Shown here piece by piece: positions 1 to 10,441 of a DNA stretch of 64,000 nt. A program made the translations under genes and the position numbers. The stretch covers positions 2,976,001 to 3,040,000 of the forward strand of contig JAQOTA010000069.1 of NCBI GenBank assembly GCA_029532415.1, written 5' to 3'. The notes beneath the pieces were generated by a model, which made no database searches, had not been told where the DNA came from, and worked only from the letters and a program-made list of their open reading frames with translations. How positions within the stretch are numbered: the first letter of the stretch is position 1; every line of letters begins with the position of its first letter. Source of the DNA: Marasmius tenuissimus (taxonomy: Eukaryota > Basidiomycota > Agaricomycetes > Agaricales > Marasmiaceae).

Positions 1-1055
1 GGCATGCGGTGGTAAAACTTTGGTTCGGGTTGCGAGATGGAGAAGGTAGCAGGATCGTACTGCCACGATTGGGTTTTAATATTGAACGTCCAATCTCCAC
101 GATGGAATGGAATCTGATTTGCAATCATTAGCCAGCCAACCGTGAAAGAAAACGACTTGCCGGAATTGCTAGTGTCGTATCGGCTCGAAGTGCTTGAATC
201 GCAACCTCCTAAAGATACTTTTAGTCGGGGGTGAGTACGAAAGGTCCAGGCTTACATGTGTGTATACAAGATAGTCGAACACGATTTGATTCGTGTGATA
301 TCGCTTACAAAAGTCCATTCCGTTCACCAGCTCTGAGACTTGTTTAGTTGGGAAGTTGTTTACACCGCATAGACGTTCGTACCGTCGTGCATTATGACCG
401 TTGGCATGTCCGTCATCATCAGCCCCAACATCTGAACAAACCGCGGCGACCTTGCCTCAATTATCAATATGCTCAGACTCACAATGGAATCAAAACTCAC
501 CTCTGAGCGGAGGACGCCTCGTACACAATTTTCCATAACTCCAAAGCCGTATCAGTCGCACGCACATTTTCAATATAATTGTTACACTCACCATCCGTAT
601 AGCCTCCCTGTCTTCCTTGTCCTCCAGCTCGAACGAGACTACCGTGAATATTCGATCTCCGAATCCGATAATTTCGGCGGTATGGTATTTTCTGGTCACC
701 TTGACCCTTGCTTCGCGACTACGAGACGAGGTGTTGTCCGCGGAAAGCTTTCGGACAGCTACCTTAGCGTCCTTTGACCAAACTTCCTTCCGCAGTATAA
801 CGTCGCCCTCGAAGATTTCCCTATAACGATTTTGGACTGGCTATGTGAGGTATACTCAGTTGGCTTCCGGCGGTGTAGATGAAGAAACCGCACCATGGTT
901 CTATCGCTCTCATAACCTCGACAACCGCGACAGCTTTCACGTCCACAGGGACAATGATAGACATGGTTATGATATGGATTCCCTTCGACGTGCTGGAAGA
1001 TAATATCTCTTCCTCGAATCGTTGTGTTTATGGCACCTGGGAAGAACTGTGACAT
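1..1055 (-). CDS. Family B protein, copy A (3' part beyond the window edge)
   Basis: Multi-exon gene running off the left edge. Exons that stay in phase: 894-1055, 592-840, 501-538, 383-450, 256-332, 161-208 and <1-113. The start is the ATG at 1055. It opens a leader FFPGAINTTIRG...FQHVEGN that matches the leader of the copy at 9319. Later landmarks shared with that copy are a block around DVILRKEVW, FGDRIFTVVSFE, a LVNG-type exon and DWTFNIKTQSWQYDPA. Exons of 38, 68 and 77 nt are identical in length in both copies, which supports the splicing. The intron after 161 appears to use a GC donor (GCAAGT). I do not recognise a named domain. The leader resembles N-termini common in agaricomycete multigene families, but that is recollection. 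Function unknown. Confidence 0.75.
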
Positions 1056-2417
1056 CGTGGTCGGTATGAGGAAAGTTGAACTTCGTGCGTTCTACACTGC
1101 CCTCATATGCGTGTAGAAACCTCGCCGTTTGTTCCTCCAGCCTCGTGCTCTACACCATCCATTAGCCCTCACTAACCCCACTTAAGAACGTTCTCGAAGC
1201 ACACGTATGACCTCGAACTACTGTGCAACTGCATAAAAGCCCTATTGTCACCGATACACCATTCTTCGAATGATTTTAGAGTTCAAGGGCACAGCAAGAA
1301 CCCGCGGTCCACTTGTCGATCAAAGCTATGAATATAGTCAACTACCAGATAGAGAGCTGGGCGGGGGTTTGAGCGGGTCCCCTCACCTCGGGCGTGAAAT
1401 ATCAGTGAGAATACTAATATAGGCCGGCGACAGGACAAACATAGAGCCACTTATCGTTCTCCTAGTCTCATTGCGTAGCTAACAGATGAAAAATTGATTC
1501 GATCGGGGATATGAAACAGTAATCTGCGGAGAACTCACTTTGCTTGGACAGCTCATTTCTCTTCGAAGAAATTGACGATGTGACCCCAATAGAAGTGTGA
1601 AGCTCGGTGAGTAGTCATAAAAGGTGAACCACAGAACTTCATCTTATTCACTCATCGTGATATTCGTCGTTTGTTTATCTTGGAAGGTGCAAGCTTATGC
1701 TTAGGAAGTGAGCCCAAAAGGGCATAGGAAAGATTTGAAATCATCTCCTTATCGCATCTGGATGACAGCATATTTCTATCCCTTGATCCGCTGGCGTTGC
1801 GGTGCGCCCTCCATCCAGTGAATGGTAACCCAGAGAGCAGAAGCAATCATGCTGTTTCCTGCCCGTAGCCCGTCTAAGCCCAAACGAACACCATCGAGAG
1901 AGTGCATTCATTCATTGCTGTTGTTAGGCTGAGATAGGCACTGAGCGCAAAGAGAGCAGTCGACACTCGTGCGTACTTGACGAAAGTTGAGCGAGGGCAA
2001 GTGGGATACCCAGGGATATATCTTGATCGGTACCAGCGTTCGGTATCTGAAAGAATCAAAAAATGCTAGTTTAGTCTCTGTCACAAGCAGCGACTTTGAG
2101 AACAGTAATCTATTAGTATTTACCGTTCGACTCGTATCATCCTTCACGCGTGAGCAGATTAGATGTTAAATCCTTGTGTTGAGTAGCCATCCTGTCGATG
2201 TTTCTTTTCTGCAAGTCATGTTTAAAGAGTAAGCAAGCGGAGCCTTGGAGAACTGGTGTCTGTGTCTTTACCCAATGATTCGTCGCTGATGGTTGTATCG
2301 ATTGAGGTTGAGCCAGTGGGAGCGCTTAGATATGACAAATCCCGCCTCATGACCGTTTTGTGAGCGCCTCCTAAGTGCTCCTAATTTATGGTTACTGGTT
2401 TCTCCCAATCCACCATC
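1056..2417. other. Intergenic region without a supported gene
   Basis: Only short, unspliced frames on both strands; none resembles the neighbouring families. It must contain the divergent 5' regions of the left family B gene and of F-box gene A1. The CTTATC box seen in front of A2-A5 is not present at the equivalent place before A1. Confidence 0.5.
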
Positions 2418-4191
2418 ATGATAACCAAGGTGGGTCGGGCTAATCCATTTTATCGTGTATTTCTTTCTCATTTTTCATGGCAATTAGTCTGAAATCGACT
2501 CAATCGATGACTTTGTCATTCCCGAGCCTCGCGATGAACTCTCCGAACTGGGCATATGGACACAGCTGCGTGGTTTACAGCCCAGTTTGATGTCGGACAC
2601 CCTCAGCCTCCACAATTATCTCAGTAGAGTCAATCTCGAGATTGGCTCGCTCAGTCAACTGATCCAGGCCCTCGAAAATCGAGTACTGGAAGCCCAGTCA
2701 AAGCGAGACAAGCTCCAGTGGCGCGCATCCCAAATCTTATCCCTTCTGTCGCCAATTCGTCGTCTTCCATCAGAGCTGCTCATGAAAATATTCGAATGCG
2801 CGGCTGGTGCTGCTTGGATGGGTGGTAACATGCTGGGAGCAAACTCGGAATGGAACAGCCAGGCCTTTCGAATCAGTTCTGTTTGCTATCAATGGAGAGC
2901 TATTGCTCTGGACACACCGGAGTTGTGGTCGCGTTTCGCATTTGATTTCAAATCAAGGGCACAGCGGCCACTCGACCTATTTCTCATGCGCTCTAAGCAG
3001 CGGCCACTCTCCTTCACGATCACTCATATCGACCATCACATCTCCCCAGATCTCAGCCCGCTTCGTTCGCTCGTAGCGTACTCTTCACGATGGTCTTCCG
3101 TTGACTATTACTGTCCTCGTGCCCAGCCTGTTCAGACCCTCTTGAATAAGGTCGAGGAACTTTCATCTCTGCAGCACGCCGTCTGTCCTGCACAAGGTGT
3201 TGCTCCTGTGACTCTCAGCAAGCAGTTACAGAATTGTTCCACGTTGAGAACTCTCGTTGTTCGATACGATGAACATTCCAGGGCTAACATTCCCTCCCTC
3301 CCACTCAGCAGCATCAGACGTCTTATATTTGAATATAAACCGAAGAAGGCTTTCGGGCATTCCTTGGAGGTCTTGAGAACCTGCGCCCAACACATCGAGG
3401 AACTTGCCTACGAGCTCATCCGGGATGAGAAGGACCATAACCTTGTTAACCAGGCAGGCCATGCCCCTCTAGATGAGATACAGGAACCTATCGAGTGCCG
3501 ACACGTTTGGAAACTTGCGATAGACTTGTACCACCGAAATGGGATATATCCTCATCTGGTGGACTTGTTCCGATCGCTTACTCTGCCCTCGCTGGTATAT
3601 TTGAAACTCGCTGGCGATTGCAATACCAACCTTCCGTTTGAGGGAACATGGCCAAGAGAACTCTTTGATGGGTTCGTTGTACGATCCAAGTGTACGTCGT
3701 TGACTACGTTACACCTGCGGCTTCCTCTCTCGGGCAAAGAGGTGATTGCTTCCCTTCGACATTTCTCCTCACTCGAGGTTCTCAGTATCGCCGAGGTTTT
3801 CACGGGCGAGGAGGGTGTTCTCGAGCGAAACAAATTGGTGAAGACGGTGACCAAGCCGTTGGTGCGACACCTCACGGTGGTGAGAAATTCGGCACATTCT
3901 GCAGTACCACTACCATTATCACTACCCGTCTTACCGAAGTTGAGGTCTTTGAGCTTATCGGTTCATGCTCATTTTGACGCAGACGTAGAATTTGTAAGAA
4001 TGGTTCAATCACGCTGGTACCCATTTTTCTCGGGCTTGGGCGATCCCTCACTGGCACATTGTCGCCTGAGGGCTATGTTCCTCAATATTCAGGACCGAGA
4101 TGTGGAGAGGTCGGTTTACGAGTCACTCAAGGGATACGATAGCAAAGGAATGCGAGTGACAGTGAAGGCGAATGGGGCATACATCGTTTGA
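2418..4191 (+). CDS. F-box-like protein A1
   Basis: CDS join(2418-2429, 2488-4191), 571 aa. A 12-nt first exon (MITK) is followed by a 58-nt GT-AG intron and one long exon. Residues about 52-85 are heptad-like (LEIGSLSQLIQALENRVLEA). The F-box-like block begins near residue 91 (LSPIRRLPSELLMKIFE) and runs through the SVCYQWRAIALDTPELW segment typical of agaricomycete F-box proteins. The remaining ~400 residues have irregular leucine-rich stretches (SLPSLVYLKLAGDC) and end in VKANGAYIV. Such proteins are expected to recruit targets to an SCF ubiquitin ligase through Skp1; that role is inferred from the family. An ATG at 2388 is in frame and would add ten residues (MVTGFSQSTI). I prefer 2418 because all paralogs conserve it. 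Confidence 0.9.
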
Positions 4192-4584
4192 TCTTCTGTT
4201 CTGTGCAAGACCCAGACTTGTTTTATATGTATATAAGCCTTCCCGATTCAACAGGATCATTATAACCGAACACAGTCCAAAAGGAACAGACAGTAGCGTA
4301 CAAGAATCCAAGTGCTACGGTTAACTCTCTCATGTGTAGTACGCCTGGGTGTGTCATCCCCATCCCGAACCTGACAAGACTCCATTCGAATTCCGGCACG
4401 AATCCGCTGCTTTGACTGTGACCCTGAGTCCCCCCCTTTCTCGGTCAGCCTCGATAACTCGTCTTTTCTCGTTGTACAGCCCCAAACTTTGACATAGCAC
4501 CAGTCAAACGGAGGGTGTTACGTCAAACCGCTTCCCCCCCGAAAGGACAACCTCGACGAAAGATCCTATGGACAGAGACAAATG

Positions 4585-6324
4585 TCAGCCATACGCGGAA
4601 GGAGTCAAGGGCAATGCTTTACATACCTCATCGATATAACACATTGTTCCTCCACCGCACTCAGCGCACAGCCACATATCCATATCCTTCAGATTGTCGA
4701 ATAAACCCTCCAAAACAACGATTATCCCGGCGCTCCTCACTTCAAAAGCAGCAGTGAGACTTGGTTCATCACGAGCATCCCAGTGTTGGCTGTATGGGTT
4801 AGGTGACGTAGGTCCGGACCAAAACGAGGGTTTGAGCGCCCGTTGAGTAGGTGGAGGGGTAACTAGAAACATAGGCGGCTGATCCTTGGATGATGGAGGA
4901 AGTTTATGGTAAACGGGTAATACGAGAGCCATCGGACGAAACTTTCGTTCGACCTCTTCCGCAGCCCGGTGAACAGTTGAAACTTGCTCTCTAGCTGGTG
5001 GGCGGCGGTTAAGGGCTGGGTATGACCTTGTTGCTGAGAAGATGCCGGCGAGGCATGCTGTCGTCGGGACATCAAACATTCGGGATATCGAAGAGTCGTT
5101 GGCCCTGTAAGGGGCGGGGATAAACTGCGAGAAGGTCTTCTGGGCAGGGATGCAATTGTGTCATAGCGCCTCCAAGCGATAATCCCTGGCTCTCAAGTGA
5201 CCTCTCCTCGAAGGGTTCGCGTCGAAAGTTTCACGCATGAACCTCTACGTTCACTCGTTACTGCTCCTTCGAAGTTCGCCCTTTCTGCTTCTGGCCGGCA
5301 CAGCCACATCCCCAAACCCTCCGAATGTCAAACGGCTCCTCCAAAGCCAATGTATTCCCGGCGCTCTTCATATCAAAAGCACAAGAGAGGTATGTTGCTT
5401 CACGAGTATCCCAGCATCATTATTTAAGCCAGGTGTTGAAGGGCAACCTCAGAACGAAGGTTTAAGCGCCCGTCTGGGAGGAAGACCTTGAATGGCGCAC
5501 GAAAATCTCGAGCCATAATGATTGACCGACATGCTACGAGGGCTGGAAGGGGACAGCGTATATGGGGTAGGTAGATGCCGTCGCTCCGTGAAGGATCATT
5601 GTCGAATGCCAGCCCGTTCGAAGGTCTTCGTAACGGCAAGGAGATATTGCAGAGGGGAAAAGGAGCAATAGCCCTGATTGAGATATGAATGGCATTAGAA
5701 GAAGAAAAGGATCTAGTTTTGATATTGGCGTACAAATTATCGTTCTCCGTGGGCTAAAAGGCTCCTACCCCACAATCCTCCTTCCGTCCTCAACTTGAAC
5801 AAACGTGATAGAACCCTCAATTTGTGGCGTTAGGGTACACGAGTACTGCAGACAGGATGAGTTACGTGCCACGGATGTGGTTGAAGAACGTACCCCTTTG
5901 CTCCTCCCAGGTATTGTCCCTATATCACCACGTTTTCGCTGACGGCTGGGGGAACGCGCAAGAGCACGAGCATCCCTAATAGGTGCTATTGATTTCGAGC
6001 CATGACAGAAGACGAGCATTCTGTTTTGAACGATTCGCAGGGCCAGAGTTACCCTCCTTGCATTAGGCTATGCAATCGTCCAATTGTCAGGTAGGCCATC
6101 ATACGAGCCTGGCGAAACAACACTCACCTAGTTTTCTATCCTTCAAATATGCACTTTCGAGGCCACAACCTCGTGAACCCTTCCTTTGTAGCCACATGCT
6201 GGGTGTAATGTTGATTATCATCTTCTAACTCGCGCTGCGACGCGCTATCTGTAAGTTTTATAAGACCAAAATGTCGGTAAAGAAAACTAAAAAGCATACC
6301 TTGTTGTAGAAGAGTACATTTCAA
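4585..6324 (-). pseudogene. Family C block 1 (decayed multi-exon locus, function unknown)
   Basis: Minus-strand stretch with intron-like borders and peptide blocks that recur in block 2 (13898-15700). Examples are SASQRELEDDNQ against SASQPEPDDDTQ, LRRPSNGLAFDN against LRRPSNRLTFKN, and CLAGIFSATRSYPAL against CLAGVLPATRSSPSL. A segment encoding the FEVRSAG-type block occurs twice here, near 4660-4760 and 5300-5395, so the block is itself internally duplicated. I could not build one uninterrupted spliced frame or a convincing ATG, so I call it decayed. It lies head-to-head with A2; their 5' ends are about 200 bp apart. No domain recognised. Confidence 0.4.
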
Positions 6325-6458
6325 GTAGAATGACTGGTTTTAAAGCCGGCCTTGCGATGGTCATGTCGGTCAAAAGGAAACAAGAGGTCGTCACACTTCG
6401 GTCACACTTGCGACAAATCACAGCATCATGGGTCCGGCGCGAGCGCTTAGATCTCAAT

Positions 6459-6464
6459 CTTATC
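6459..6464 (+). promoter_or_regulatory. CTTATC box, 59 nt before A2 start
   Basis: CTTATC (GATAAG on the other strand, a GATA-factor-like core) starts 59 nt before the A2 ATG. The same box starts 60 nt before A3, and 59 nt before A4 and A5. It sits in a poorly conserved stretch, downstream of a GCGCTTAG-like string. Its role is inferred from position only. Confidence 0.5.
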
Positions 6465-6494
6465 TCCCCTCTATTTGATCCTAGCGCTCGAACC

Positions 6495-6521
6495 ATGGTT
6501 TCTCCCAAACCACCATCATGA
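6495..6521 (+). promoter_or_regulatory. Upstream ORF overlapping the A2 start codon
   Basis: An eight-codon frame (MVSPKPPS) ends in TGA that overlaps the A2 ATG (ATGA). At the homologous place A1 has an in-frame ATG, while A3-A5 have GTG or GCG. If translated it would limit or couple initiation at the main ATG; this is inference. Confidence 0.4.
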
Positions 6522-8118
6522 TAATCAAGGTAGGGCAACCTGTCCAATTTCATCGCGTATTTTTCTTCTGATTTTCTGAGGTCGTTAGTCGCAAACCGAT
6601 TCAATCGCTGACTTGGTCATTCCCGACCCCTGCGAAAGCCTCCAGCGACACGTATCGCAAGTCTCATCACTTCTGTCACCCATTGGTCGTCTTCCATCAG
6701 AGATACTAGTAAAGCTCTTTGAGCTAGCATCAAACTCGGATCTCCTAGGCGGCAATTTGCTTGGGATAAACTCTGAGTGGAAGTCCCAAGCCTTGCGAAT
6801 CAGCTCTGTCTGTTATCGATGGAGAACCATAGCCTTGGATACATCCCAGCTATGGGCACGTTTTGCAGTCGACCTGCAGCTCCGGGCACAACAGCCGCTC
6901 AATCTATTTCTCTCGCGTTCTCGAGAGCGCAAGCTTTCTATCACAATCACTCAGATCAATCGTCATAACTCCCCTGCCCCAACCCTGCTTCGTTCACTCA
7001 TAGCACACTCTTCCCGATGGTCTTTCATAGATCATCACTATTTTCACGACGATGTGGCGACATCCATGCAAGAAATCCAAGAGTTTCCATTATTGGAGTA
7101 CGTTGTCTGTCCCGCACGGGGCCTTGATGCTCCTGTGTCCCTCAGTAAGCAATTGCGGCAGTGTTCGTCGCTGAAGTCTGTCGTCGTCCGATATGACCGT
7201 TACAATAGATCCAACATCGCACCCCTTCCACTTGATAACACTGATTGTCTCGTATTCCAATACGGACCAAAGGGGTCGTTCAATGACTCTTTGAGAGTGT
7301 TGAAATCTTGCGCAGATGTTATCGAGCTTGTCTATCAATCTCTCCCAGAAGAGAAGAACCACGGTAGCCTCGTACGTGAGGCAAGCCACACGTCACTAGC
7401 CGACATCCAAGAGCGTATTGAATGTAAATACGTTCGGAAGCTCGTCGTAAACCTGTTCCACCAGCACGGCATATACGCTCATCTACGGGACACGTTCCAA
7501 TCCTTGACTTTACCTTCGTTGGTCGATTTACAACTCATCGGCGATTGCAATACCAACCGTTCCTTCGAAGGATCGTGGCCAGCACAATTCTTCGACGAGT
7601 TCATTGTACGATCCAAGTGTACTTTGACTAGCCTGTGGCTCGATCTTCCCCTCTTAGACGAGGATGTGATCGCGTTTTTGCGGCATTTTCCCTCACTCGA
7701 GAGTTTCAGCGTCACCGAACTCTTCACAAACGAGGAAAACGATCCCGAGCCAGATGATTTGGTGAAGACAGTGACCAAGTCATTGATGGCAAAACTCACC
7801 GTGGTCGGTCCGAGGAATTTGGAACTTTTGGACCAACCTCGGCCATCGCTCTTCCTTCCGAAGCTCAGATCTGTGAGACTCTTGGTTCATGCTCACTTTG
7901 ACGCTGATGTAGAGTTTGTGGAAATGGTCAAATCGCGTTGGTACCCATTTTCCTCAGGCTCAATTGATCCTTCGCCTTTTGTACATTGCCGCCTGACGTC
8001 TGCGGTCCTTGACATACAAAGCCGAGACGCGGAGAAGTCGATTTACGGGCCACTGAAGGTATGCGACGGCGAGGGGATGAGAATCGTTGTGAAGGCAAAA
8101 GGGGCGTACATTATTTGA
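6518..8118 (+). CDS. F-box-like protein A2, shortened N-terminus
   Basis: CDS join(6518-6529, 6589-8118), 513 aa, starting MIIK with a 59-nt intron. After IPDPCE the frame passes directly to SLQRHVSQVSSLLSPI. About 58 residues present in A1, A4 and A5 are missing in frame, including the WTxLRxLQP segment and the heptad-like helix. The F-box block (SPIGRLPSEILVKLFELA to IALDTSQLW) and the whole leucine-rich C-terminus are intact, ending VKAKGAYII. No internal stop is seen, so the gene may work without its coiled coil. It is the closest relative of the broken copy A3, and the two share long 5' and 3' flanks. Confidence 0.88.
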
Positions 8119-9318
8119 TCCTTCAATCTCTGTCCCTGTTTGTAACGTAGACGCGCTTCATATGTTTATGAGTCTTTTCGACTACGGTAACGATTCGAAT
8201 CAGGTTCACAAGTCATCTTGTTTTGCTCTATCTCTTATTATAAGTCACTGCCAACGCCACGATCGGAGGGATTCGTAGTGAACATGAGAACACGACCTAG
8301 ATCTCACGTATTCAGGTCTGAATTGAAATGAATGAGTATTCTGGACCCAGAAGCCGAGGTCGGGGACCACTGAAGCGCACGGCTGGACCTCGCACCATTA
8401 GCGCTCGTACCTGCCGGAAACTTCCAAGCCGGACCGGCGCTCTGAGGAAGAGAGAGTTCTCCAATAACTCCGTATCGTATTTCATTCATAGGTTTGGGCT
8501 TCTGAAGCGCCCTCAGTGTCACTTGTGATGAATCCGATGGACTGAAAAGTTTCGGAAAGGAAAATCGGGTTACAGGCACGTTTCGCACGAATGTCTGTTC
8601 ATATCGCTGACTTTTGGGGGCCGTTTGACAGACCGGAGATTAAATTGAAGGTTCAACGTGTCTATGGGACGACATAATCGAAAGGGATTTTTTTGGCGTA
8701 TACCTCTCTTACTATAAGCTTTGGGGCATTGCGTTGCTTTAAGTCGCTCGAAGCTCACTTGTGCCAAGGCCTTGTATGCTGTGAGGCGGATCTTCATATT
8801 CGCTGAACTTTGCCTTGCCTGGATGTAAGGTGGCCATTCATCAACCCGGTGCTGTGCTTCAACAGCATGGAGTCGGACAGGAGAATTGTTATTCGGTTGT
8901 AGACGCGTATACCACGAGGCATAGACGCCGACGGTCAGCGCTCAAGGGTAGTAGGACATGGGCTTTTTGGATTGTTTCATACCCGCTGGCTAGTAGTATG
9001 TTCTATTATTGCCGTCACATATCCTCTGGCAGCCATCTTGGAGAACATATTGCCACGACTCTCAGGAAGTCTGTGCGATCAGATAATTCGTGCGTCTATT
9101 GGGATCAACTAGAAGCGAAACATCCGCTCAGATGATTGATCGATTGGATCGGATTGAGTACACACCGTGTTCCACGGAGGCTCTGCAAGGCGCGAATAAC
9201 TTTCCGATTGCAGTGTGGACAACGAGGCAGGAGGATTGTACGTTACCTATACGAGAGAAGTCTAGGACGTGCCTGTTGGTGACCTCCTCGTGTCACTTCT
9301 TCGCCAAGTCTCACCACC
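8119..9318. other. Intergenic region, partly duplicated
   Basis: The first ~260 bp match the flank downstream of A3 (17731-18020), for example around the GGGGACCACTG string. The rest has no supported gene. It should hold the promoter of the family B gene that starts at 9319. Confidence 0.45.
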
Positions 9319-10441
9319 ATGTCCAATTTTCTGGCTGGCGCAAGCAACACTCATATACAGGGAGAAGAAATCACGTTTCAACACGTTGGACGCGACGTGA
9401 TTCACAACTATTTCAATCACGGGCCCTATGATTTACCGGTGCGTCCGTCTTGGAATTGTCTACAAACAAGAGCTTAGGAGGCGTACATCTAGTTGACCAA
9501 AGCTCAATGTCGACAAGTTCTTGAGAGCGATGTCGTTCTTCGGAAGCAACTTTGGTCAGAGCAGATGGAGATTGTTCTGAGGGCTCGAAACCCATTCCGG
9601 AATGATGAGACGAAGGCTGTTAAGGTCACAAAACGTCTGTTCACGGCTGAAGTTGTTCACTTCGGGGAGCGAACTTTTACTGTAGTGACTTTTGAGCCGA
9701 CACAGGAGAAGGATACGAAGTACATAGAACCGGTGGGTGTCTGCTTGATCCTCAATCTACGGAAGTGATATTGATGATCTTCTGCAGATATGGAGACAGG
9801 TTTATGACAAAACTTCGACTTACAAGTGCGTTTTAATCACAGGCGTAAATATGACTTTTTATCGATCATGACGACCAGGTCACCCCAATTCCCTCAACTC
9901 TATGCGTGGTTTAAGTCTGATATCCCAAGCTTCGTACTACATGACTGTAAGAGGTTCCAGGTAGCGAGAGGAAAATCTGACTTGACTCGCGTCCAGATTT
10001 GGTCAATGGGGAAGAGTTCATCAATCGATACCGCGGCAACAATACGGTCTATTCGTACCTTTCATACACAATAGTAAGTAGGTTATTTTCTGAATGAAAG
10101 CGCTTCTCGAGGTGTCACTAGGGAAATGCTATCCTAAAACTTCGCAAGGACAAAAAAGTGACGGTTTCGGCGAGTTTCCGTTCTTCACCTTCAGCGAATT
10201 GCATTATACTGATAGTACATTAGGTCTCGAGGCGTCGACGAGACTGGTACTTCAATCTCAAGACCCGGTCCTGGCTGTACGATGTTGCGTCCGTATCAAT
10301 CTCAAAACCAAGCGGTGTCAGTTCCACCCGTACTGCAATCCTGTTCCAGATGGACTCGGAGACTCGGATCACTAAGAGCAAATACACGTTCAATACCTTT
10401 GTTTCCGAGTACGTGCTCCGAGTCGAGTGGAAAAGCTCCGT
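9319..10441 (+). CDS. Family B protein, copy B1 (probably truncated or fused to B2)
   Basis: Exons 9319-9438, 9493-9732, 9788-9825, 9879-9946 and 9997-10073 join in phase (181 codons) and align exon by exon with copy A. They give the leader FLAGASNTHIQGEEITFQHV, the DVVLRKQLW block, FGERTFTVVTFE, the SPQFPQLYAWFKSDIP exon and the LVNGEEFINRYRG exon. After 10073 the next expected short exon is not clear. A later stretch at about 10215-10441 (DWYFNLKTRSWLYDVAS) is again family B. A second set of family B exons then begins, so B1 looks like the 5' half of a partial tandem duplication. Function unknown; exon ends after 10073 are uncertain. Confidence 0.6.
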
